A DNA stretch of 11,452 nt from Anaerolineae bacterium (GTDB lineage: Bacteria; Chloroflexota; Anaerolineae; Anaerolineales; E44-bin32), in contig JAUVOZ010000048.1 of NCBI GenBank assembly GCA_030598885.1, forward strand, positions 1 through 11,452, in the 5' to 3' direction. The position numbers and the translations under genes are program-made. Of this stretch, positions 6,951 to 11,452 are shown piece after piece. The notes under the pieces were generated by a model. That model did no database searches. It was not told the DNA's origin and saw only the letters and a list, made by a program, of their open reading frames with translations. Each line of letters opens with the position of its first letter. Within the stretch, counting starts at the first letter, position 1.

Positions 6951-7964
6951 TTAAACTAACTTAATATAAGGACGTAGGGCTTCCAACCTAGCCTGGACCA
7001 GGTCGGGTAGAGCGTCGATAGCGTATAATGCCCCCGAGCCTTCAATTGTGAACGAGGCTGAAATGTTACCCCTCAGTGCAGCCTCAACCACATCTCCGGT
7101 TTTGTTTAATCCGACAAGAAACCCGCCACAAAACGCATCTCCGGCGCCAGTCACGTCCTTGACTTTGGATGGGTAGGCAGGTATATGCCAACGTCGCTTC
7201 GCCTCGCTATCCCATACACACTGACCGTGCGCGCCATGTTTGATGACCACGAAACGGCAGCCCATCGAGCTAAAAGCTTCAGCCATTTCCCATATATCCA
7301 TTTCAACTGGTCTGAAGAAATTACGTGCTTCTTTCTCGCTCGGGAGGAACGCATCCAGCCCTCTCACCACAACCGGCAATTCCACCTCGAAATTCGGCTC
7401 CATGTATCGCTCGGATGGATCAACTGTCACCAATTGCACTCCAAGCTCTCTAAGTCGAAAGGGAACTGCCGTGTGGGTAAGGAAATCAACTGGAGAAAGG
7501 TGTGCAGCTTGTGCCTTGACGACTTGTTGTGGCAGATCATCTGGGCGGATGGCGAGCGGGTTGAATTGATTTCGATTGTCCTGCCCTTCGGTCGAAGAGC
7601 GGTATTCTATTAATGCTTTAGGCAATGGGTGATTGATCCGTAGGAAGTGATACGCAGGATCGGTATCGACGCGCTCCTCAGTGGAAAGGTAAGCGTAGAA
7701 AGTGCTTGAGTTGTATGGCTCAGGTAGCTGTATGACGCCATCAATGTTAAAACCGGCATTGGTGAGTTGGTCGAGAAAAGTAATCGGGAAATCTGAGCCT
7801 ACTCGACTCACCAACCCCACCGAATCGGTCCAGAGACTGGCTCCAACTGCTGCATAGACAGCATTGCCACCAAGGACGCCAAGATAAACTTCACCATCGT
7901 GAGTGATACAATAATCTTGGCGTAGTCCCCCAATAGTGACATACTGGAATTCGGATACCGACAT
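6951..7964 (-). CDS. PfkB/ribokinase-family carbohydrate kinase
   Basis: Cytoplasmic 337-residue sugar kinase that should phosphorylate a sugar or related alcohol with ATP. The first family signature is GGNAVYAAVG (32-41). The second is DVTGAGDAFCGGFLVG (270-285), with catalytic base D276 in GAGD. N-terminal YVTIGGLRQDY and IKHGAHG (241-247) fit the fold. The substrate is not readable. It is divergent from the SIS-domain gene with 39 bases between them; kinase plus SIS isomerase/deglycase is a recurrent pairing (for example FrlD/FrlB for fructoselysine), which suggests a phosphosugar pathway. No Shine-Dalgarno precedes the ATG; a TATAAT lies 8 bases upstream, so the message may be leaderless. 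The final Val codon and TAA stop lie inside the right end of the inverted-repeat element, so the C-terminus may have been remodelled by its arrival. Confidence 0.9.
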   Translation of the reverse strand: MSVSEFQYVTIGGLRQDYCITHDGEVYLGVLGGNAVYAAVGASLWTDSVGLVSRVGSDFPITFLDQLTNAGFNIDGVIQLPEPYNSSTFYAYLSTEERVDTDPAYHFLRINHPLPKALIEYRSSTEGQDNRNQFNPLAIRPDDLPQQVVKAQAAHLSPVDFLTHTAVPFRLRELGVQLVTVDPSERYMEPNFEVELPVVVRGLDAFLPSEKEARNFFRPVEMDIWEMAEAFSSMGCRFVVIKHGAHGQCVWDSEAKRRWHIPAYPSKVKDVTGAGDAFCGGFLVGLNKTGDVVEAALRGNISASFTIEGSGALYAIDALPDLVQARLEALRPYIKLV

Positions 7965-7972
7965 GATAAGGG

Positions 7973-7978
7973 ATTATA
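7973..7978 (-). promoter_or_regulatory. -10 box of the PfkB-family gene
   Basis: TATAAT on the minus strand is a perfect -10 hexamer ending 8 bases before the ATG at 7964. Transcription would start around 7964-7967, at or just before the start codon. The -35 region at the usual distance (about 7996-8001, ATGAAT) is poor. Confidence 0.45.
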
Positions 7979-8003
7979 CATCCGAGTGAGGGAGGATTCA
8001 TCA

Positions 8004-9101
8004 GTGGACTCATTGACTGTTCAATCAATGATGGCAGCGGATTTTATCGCCTCGAGTTGGCCCAAAGTAAAGATTCAGGCAATGGAGGTGCTGGAGGGGT
8101 GGACTTCCGAGATTGATGAGTTGATCCTGTGTGGTTGTGGGGATTCTCATCATGCAGCACTCAGTCTCGAGATGGCACTTAGCCGATGGACAGGGAAGCG
8201 AGTTCGGGCAGTGACGGCGATGATGGCGGCTCGCTACCTCGTGCCTGGTCTGGGTTCCTCATCTACCAGATCTTTGGTGATTGGTATATCAGCCTCTGGG
8301 GAAGTTGCCAGGACATGCGAAGCGGTTGAACTAGGAGTGGCTGTTGGTGCTCGTACGTTGGCTATTACCGGTGATAAAGCTAATTCATTGGCGCAGACTG
8401 CTGAATCCAGTCTAGCCCTTACTACACCTCCTGTACCATTCGGACCGGGATTGTTGAGTTATCTAGCCTCGATGATTATGGGTCTTGCAGTGGCTGTGGC
8501 TCTAGCTCCGGCGTCTCATCGTCAGGAGTTGGAGAGCTACATTGAGGATATACCGACTGTCCTGGATGATTGGCGTGAGGAGCAGATGGAGATGGGGAAG
8601 CAGTTCGCCGAGGATACTATAGATAACGTAGTGGTTTATCTAGGCAGTGGCTCTGCGTATGGCTCGGCGCTCTTCGCAGCCGCGAAGCTTATCGAAGCAT
8701 CTGGAGCTCAAGCATGGGGACAGGATGTAGAGGAGTGGGCCCACCTCGAGTACTTCTGCGAACCAGCAGATATGCCAACCTGGCTGTTGAGTTCGGGTGG
8801 TCGCAGTACAAGTCGTGAACAGGAGGTTCTCAAGGCTGCCCGTACAATAGGTCGGAGGATTGTCATCAGCTCCTGGCATGGTGGAGATGATTGGTCGCCG
8901 TATGGGCGAGAGGCGCTTGCTCCACTGGGACTTTGGGCAGGGCCAGTAGCGTATGCCAGCCGCCGAGCAGAGATAATTGGAGAACAACCCTTTCGTAGTT
9001 TTGGCGGTGGTCGGAATTGCCAGGAAGGTGGTGGAATCAGTCGGATTCGGAGCAGTGCCCGTGTTTCACCAGTTGAGATATTACCTCTCTGGCAGGGGTA
9101 G
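8004..9101 (+). CDS. Double-SIS-domain sugar-phosphate isomerase/deglycase-like protein
   Basis: Predicted 365-residue cytoplasmic protein with two SIS (phosphosugar-binding) domains. SIS 1 has CGCGDS (43-48) and GISASGEVART (94-104). SIS 2 starts at YLGSGSAYGS (212-221) and carries EEWAHLEYF (243-251) followed by ADMP. The spacing matches the isomerase region of GlmS, where ELKHGP is followed by ADMP, so E244 and H247 may be catalytic; this is my alignment by eye. Family members isomerise, deaminate or deglycate sugar phosphates (GlmS, AgaS, FrlB types). The GTG at 8004 is chosen because GGAGG (7991-7995) lies 8 bases upstream; an earlier in-frame GTG at 7986 has no ribosome-binding site. 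It is divergently paired with the PfkB kinase, which probably makes or consumes the same phosphosugar. The substrate is unknown. Confidence 0.85.
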   Translation: MDSLTVQSMMAADFIASSWPKVKIQAMEVLEGWTSEIDELILCGCGDSHHAALSLEMALSRWTGKRVRAVTAMMAARYLVPGLGSSSTRSLVIGISASGEVARTCEAVELGVAVGARTLAITGDKANSLAQTAESSLALTTPPVPFGPGLLSYLASMIMGLAVAVALAPASHRQELESYIEDIPTVLDDWREEQMEMGKQFAEDTIDNVVVYLGSGSAYGSALFAAAKLIEASGAQAWGQDVEEWAHLEYFCEPADMPTWLLSSGGRSTSREQEVLKAARTIGRRIVISSWHGGDDWSPYGREALAPLGLWAGPVAYASRRAEIIGEQPFRSFGGGRNCQEGGGISRIRSSARVSPVEILPLWQG

Positions 9102-9123
9102 AGGGGGAGAACGGATGTCTTAT

Positions 9124-9151
9124 TTGCGACTGCTGGAAAAGAGGGTATAAT
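9124..9151 (+). promoter_or_regulatory. Promoter of the winged-helix regulator gene
   Basis: A perfect TATAAT (9146-9151) is preceded after 16 bases by TTGCGA (9124-9129, 4 of 6 to consensus). Transcription should begin near 9158-9159, exactly where a strong hairpin starts. Confidence 0.55.
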
Positions 9152-9156
9152 GATTT

Positions 9157-9190
9157 TTGGGCAGCATCGATGCTAGAGGGTGCTGCCCAA
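9157..9190 (+). promoter_or_regulatory. Hairpin at the predicted 5' end of the regulator mRNA
   Basis: TTGGGCAGCA (9157-9166) and TGCTGCCCAA (9181-9190) form a perfect 10-bp stem with a 14-base loop. A second palindrome, GCATCGATGC (9164-9173), overlaps the left arm. No T-run follows, so it is not a terminator. The position directly after the -10 box suggests a 5'-end mRNA stabiliser or a DNA operator at the start site. The ribosome-binding site AAAGG (9201-9205) is outside the stem, 8 bases before the ATG. Confidence 0.55.
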
Positions 9191-9213
9191 CTTCGAACCT
9201 AAAGGTCCCATAA

Positions 9214-9879
9214 ATGACAACAGCGAACATCCTTCTGATCGAAAGCGGTCGATCGAACGCGCCATCTTTTGCTCCGGCACTCGATAAGAAGGGGTATACA
9301 GTTTCAATTCACCATAAGTTGGACGTTGGGTTGGAGGATGCAATAAAGAACGAACCGGATCTGATTGTCCTGGATGCGGCATCAATGAAGACCAGCGGCA
9401 AGCGTCTTTGCCGTAAGACTCGAGCTGAACTTGACGGCGTTCCAATAATTTTGGTGTCGCCGGAAGGGACGCAGCCTGACTCGGCTTGTGGAGCCAGCTT
9501 GACTTTAGTTCATCCATTCACGCCACGTAAATTGCTCAACCGGGTGGCTCGCCTGCTACCGGGGGACGAGAGTTACACCTTAGAAATGGGACCCATCAAG
9601 CTCAATCTCGCCCAAAGTAAAGTACGATGCATGGGAAAAGAATCCCGACTCACGCCTAAAATGGCTCAATTACTTGAAGTATTCATTCACAATCCAGGTC
9701 GTTTGATGACCCGAAAGGAACTCATCCGCCAGATATGGCACACAGATTATTGCGGGGATACCCGTACACTTGATGTGCACATGAGCTGGCTTCGACGAGC
9801 GATTGAGCCGGATCCGAAGAGGCCTCGTTTATTGAAGACCATTCGGGGAATGGGTTACCGTCTCGATTTGCCCCAATAG
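9214..9879 (+). CDS. OmpR/PhoB-type winged-helix regulator with degenerate receiver
   Basis: A 221-residue DNA-binding protein. Residues 1-115 have the receiver fold: the strand ILLIES is followed by D54 in IVLDAAS at the phospho-acceptor position. Other key residues are changed: the acidic pair is E10-S11, no MP follows D54, the conserved Thr region reads ILVSPEG, and the invariant Lys is His100 in LVHPF. Phosphorylation in the usual way is therefore doubtful. Residues about 122-219 are an OmpR-type winged helix, with RTLDVHMSWLRRAIE (184-198) as the recognition-helix region and the C-terminal hairpin TIRGMGYRL. No histidine kinase is adjacent. It has its own promoter and terminator and so is a monocistronic gene. 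The dyad at the transcription start could be its own operator. Target genes are unknown. Confidence 0.9.
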   Translation: MTTANILLIESGRSNAPSFAPALDKKGYTVSIHHKLDVGLEDAIKNEPDLIVLDAASMKTSGKRLCRKTRAELDGVPIILVSPEGTQPDSACGASLTLVHPFTPRKLLNRVARLLPGDESYTLEMGPIKLNLAQSKVRCMGKESRLTPKMAQLLEVFIHNPGRLMTRKELIRQIWHTDYCGDTRTLDVHMSWLRRAIEPDPKRPRLLKTIRGMGYRLDLPQ

Positions 9880-9903
9880 TTATTGGCCTGCCATAACCCG
9901 ACT

Positions 9904-9927
9904 GACGCCCCGTAAGGGCGTCTTTTT
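9904..9927 (+). terminator. Rho-independent terminator of the winged-helix regulator gene
   Basis: GACGCCC (9904-9910) pairs perfectly with GGGCGTC (9916-9922) around the loop CGTAA, followed at once by TTTTT (9923-9927). It begins 25 bases after the stop codon and is a textbook intrinsic terminator. Confidence 0.88.
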
Positions 9928-9950
9928 GTTTAAGGGGTTTTATGCTCGAC

Positions 9951-9982
9951 GGGGGTCTGTGACCCCCGGGTCTGCGACCCCC
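9951..9982. repeat. GGGGGTC double hairpin (REP-like)
   Basis: GGGGGTC (9951-9957) pairs with GACCCCC (9961-9967) around TGT, and GGGTC (9968-9972) pairs with GACCC (9976-9980) around TGC. The first arm can pair equally with GACCCCC at 9976-9982, giving a mutually exclusive long hairpin. The architecture, two adjacent hairpins with a competing fold, matches that of 6808-6850, though the sequences differ. Confidence 0.55.
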
Positions 9983-10042
9983 GCCATAGGCCAATATACT
10001 TATCGAGGAGCAAGAATCACAGATCCTGCTGGAACGAGAAGA

Positions 10043-10078
10043 GGGTCTGTCCAATGATCTTTTGGGACAACCCCTTTT
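10043..10078 (+). terminator. Possible second terminator-like hairpin
   Basis: GGGT plus TGTCC (10043-10046, 10048-10052, with C10047 bulged) pairs with GGACA plus ACCC (10065-10073) around a 12-base loop, followed by CTTTT. The bases after it repeat those after the terminator at 9904-9927. The T-run is short and broken. The two facing arms also resemble the GGGTCTGTCC-type tips of some insertion sequences, so a small insertion scar is an alternative. Confidence 0.25.
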
Positions 10079-10150
10079 GGTTTAAGGGATCTAATTTAAA
10101 TCTGCACTTAGAATCCAAGCGCGAGAAAAGGAACGGGGGGAAATGCAGAA

Positions 10151-11452
10151 CTAAAAGGAAACCTTGACATTGTGCGTGGTCAGACCTGAGCGACTTTGTG
10201 AGTCAATGGCACGGATACAGAGGGTGTAGGTTCCAGGTTGATCGTATTCATGTCCTAATTGGAGATCGATGAAGTCTTCCCGCCAAGGTCGGACTGATTG
10301 AGATCGGCTGTGAAAAACGCGTCCGTCATAGTTCCAATCCACTTCCCACAGAACCAGGTTTTCAGGAAATGAATCGGGTAGTGCGTTGTCGGATTGCAGT
10401 CCCTCAAGTTTAATTGTGACCTGCGCATCTAATTGGGAGAGCACGATCTGTGGCTGCAACGAATTGTGGTTTTTCTCCTCATCAGCCTTATAGACCGTGA
10501 AAGGTTTGTCAACTTTTTTTAGCATGAATCGCCGATATGTTGTGTGAATGGCCTGAAGAGACCGATCGCAAGCCAGCCAATGCCTGGAAAGACGGGAGGC
10601 GACAACCGGGGTCGTGCCTGAGCCGCAGAAAAAGTCGGCGACAACTTCGCCTGGGTTGCTTGAAGCCTTGATAATACGCTCTAGAAGGGCTTCCGGCTTT
10701 TGGGTTGGATAACCGGAGCGCTCCTTATGCATGCGGGCGACGACAGGGAAGTACCACCAATCTTCAGGAACTTTGCCCCGAGCCAGATCTGGTACTTTGC
10801 CAAACCCGGCTTTAGGGGAACTGTCAAAGGTTTTTATGGTAGAAGGGTTGTATGCCACGCGCACTGCGTCAGCGTTGAAGGTGTAGTCCTTCGATTTTGT
10901 GTAGACCAGAATCGTGTCGTGTTTGCGTTTAAAAGCTGAGCGGATGGGCGAAGGACCATGGTAGATCCAGACGATTTCGTTTAGAAACCTATCCGGTCCA
11001 AATATTTCGTCAAGCAGTATGCGGGCATACGCGGAAGCATGCCAGTCTAGATGAAGATAGAGCGTACCCGACGGAGCCAGAAGTTGGTACATGAGTTGCA
11101 GGCGGGGGTAGAGCATATCGAGGTAGGTTGCGCCGTTTGGCCAAGTATCACGATAGCCGTCTACCGTGCGCCATTCGGATGGGCGGCGGGAATCTTCGCC
11201 ACGCCCGATTCGTGCAGCGTAAGCTTTGCCGGTGAGGACTGGCGGGTCGACGTAGATCAGGTCAATCCGCTCCTCCCATTCCGGTAGCAGCGCGGCCATG
11301 ACGGTGAGGTTGTCGCCCAAGATCAACTGTCCGCCAAAATCTGTAGTGCGGTCAACACCGGGGGGATAGGCTTCTACCTGAATTTGTAGGTTGGCTGCCG
11401 ATGGTTCATATGTGCGGCGGCCAGGCCACTCAAGACGGGCGAATGGTTTACG
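10151..11452 (-). CDS. Beta-class DNA methyltransferase with C-terminal PKD/Ig-like domain (5' end outside window)
   Basis: The frame is open to the window edge; 433 residues are visible and the start lies beyond. The TTG at 11326 is internal: 42 upstream codons contain protein-like LEWPGRR and lead into the conserved GQLILGDNL. N6-adenine/N4-cytosine methyltransferases of this class show motif IV first and motif I late. Here motif IV is YVDPPVLTG (catalytic DPPV at 69-72, coordinates 11237-11248) and motif I is ADFFCGSGTT (272-281), preceded by GYPTQKPEALL. The region between (about 160-250) should recognise the DNA target. DPPV lacks the usual aromatic fourth residue. Residues about 343-432 form an extra beta-rich domain with VDWNYDG and HEYDQPGTYTLCIRAID, the pattern of PKD/Ig-like domains normally found outside cells. 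No restriction gene is visible, so it may be an orphan or part of a system continuing to the right. It converges on the regulator gene. Confidence 0.85.
   Translation of the reverse strand, partial: RKPFARLEWPGRRTYEPSAANLQIQVEAYPPGVDRTTDFGGQLILGDNLTVMAALLPEWEERIDLIYVDPPVLTGKAYAARIGRGEDSRRPSEWRTVDGYRDTWPNGATYLDMLYPRLQLMYQLLAPSGTLYLHLDWHASAYARILLDEIFGPDRFLNEIVWIYHGPSPIRSAFKRKHDTILVYTKSKDYTFNADAVRVAYNPSTIKTFDSSPKAGFGKVPDLARGKVPEDWWYFPVVARMHKERSGYPTQKPEALLERIIKASSNPGEVVADFFCGSGTTPVVASRLSRHWLACDRSLQAIHTTYRRFMLKKVDKPFTVYKADEEKNHNSLQPQIVLSQLDAQVTIKLEGLQSDNALPDSFPENLVLWEVDWNYDGRVFHSRSQSVRPWREDFIDLQLGHEYDQPGTYTLCIRAIDSQSRSGLTTHNVKVSF

Larger units (their letters stand above)
6689..6956. mobile_element. 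Inverted-repeat-bounded non-coding element (MITE-like candidate)
   Basis: The left end 6689-6709 and the reverse complement of 6936-6956 match at 19 of 21 positions: GTTTAAACGG, then TC, then CCTCCAA, with single mismatches between the blocks. A second inverted block lies further in: ATTGACCTCAA (6738-6748) against ATTTACCTCAA read on the minus strand from 6894 to 6884 (10 of 11). The 268-base segment carries no transposase. Its double hairpin (6808-6850) sits close to the midpoint. The outermost 8 bases, GTTTAAAC, are a palindrome present at both ends and so could be either repeat tips or a target duplication. The right tip provides the last codon and stop of the PfkB gene. No other copy exists in the window, so mobility is unproven. 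Confidence 0.4.
9880..10150. other. Convergent intergenic region with several hairpins
   Basis: This 271-base gap separates the regulator from the oppositely oriented methyltransferase. It holds the regulator's terminator, a GGGGGTC double hairpin and a second terminator-like hairpin. TATTGGCCT (9881-9889) and AGGCCAATA (9988-9996) form a 9-bp inverted repeat around the first two. CCAATA-GT-TATTGG (9873-9886) is a 14-base palindrome spanning the regulator's stop codon. A direct repeat, TTTTTGTTTAAGGGGT (9923-9938) and TTTTGGTTTAAGGGAT (10075-10090), matches at 14 of 16. The last 60 bases hold nothing I can name. Confidence 0.5.

Noticed and set aside
7185..7613. 142-residue plus-strand frame opposite the PfkB gene
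   Set aside because: Antisense shadow of a conserved kinase; no recognised motif and no ribosome-binding site.
7986..8003. GTG start six codons upstream in the SIS gene
   Set aside because: No Shine-Dalgarno at a usable distance, while GGAGG is correctly spaced for the GTG at 8004.
9722..10054. 110-residue minus-strand frame across the regulator's 3' end and the gap
   Set aside because: It runs through the intrinsic terminator and double hairpin and is antisense to the winged-helix domain.
10101..10149. TCTGCA / TGCAGA inverted repeat
   Set aside because: A 6-base match over a 37-base spacer is expected by chance.
1..11452. CRISPR array, tRNA, rRNA or transposase gene
   Set aside because: No regularly spaced repeats, no tRNA or rRNA signature and no transposase motifs were found on either strand by reading.

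Overview
The window looks like a chromosomal segment of a Chloroflexota (Anaerolineae-like) bacterium. This rests on style, not on a marker gene: a two-helix membrane protein with Thr/Pro-rich extracytoplasmic linkers, a SpoIIE/RsbW-type fusion, a PfkB/SIS sugar pair, and short GC-rich double-hairpin repeats between genes. No rRNA, tRNA, CRISPR array, transposase or phage gene was seen.

Layout. (a) 12-431 (-) is an OsmC-family peroxide-detoxifying protein, divergent from the next block. (b) 640-5807 (+) is a tightly coupled four-gene block: a GAF/SpoIIE phosphatase fused to an RsbW-like kinase domain, a STAS anti-anti-sigma-type protein, a stand-alone CheY-like receiver and a cytoplasmic GH36 alpha-galactosidase. 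Three junctions overlap or nearly touch. A two-TM Thr/Pro-linker protein (5816-6631) follows 8 bases later. (c) 6632-6950 is a 319-base gap holding an inverted-repeat-bounded element (6689-6956) with a double hairpin near its centre; the element's right end supplies the stop codon of the next gene. (d) 6951-7964 (-) PfkB-family sugar kinase and 8004-9101 (+) double-SIS sugar-phosphate protein are divergent with 39 bases between them. (e) 9214-9879 (+) is a winged-helix regulator with a degenerate receiver. It is preceded by a consensus -10 box and a strong hairpin at the predicted mRNA 5' end, and followed by a clear intrinsic terminator. (f) 9880-10150 is a 271-base gap with the terminator, a GGGGGTC double hairpin and a second hairpin that repeats the terminator's trailing sequence. 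(g) 10151 to the right edge (-) is a beta-class DNA methyltransferase whose start lies outside the window. It carries DPPV in place of the usual DPP(Y/F/W) and a C-terminal PKD/Ig-like beta domain.

How the parts may work together. The phosphatase/kinase fusion and STAS protein hold both opposing activities of a partner-switching module; the receiver may link it to a histidine kinase encoded elsewhere. The STAS output target is not visible here. The PfkB and SIS proteins are best read as two steps of one sugar or amino-sugar phosphate pathway of unknown substrate. The most unusual items are the methyltransferase (PKD-like tail plus altered catalytic motif), the inverted-repeat element at the pfkB-family gene's 3' end, and the hairpin at the start of the regulator mRNA.
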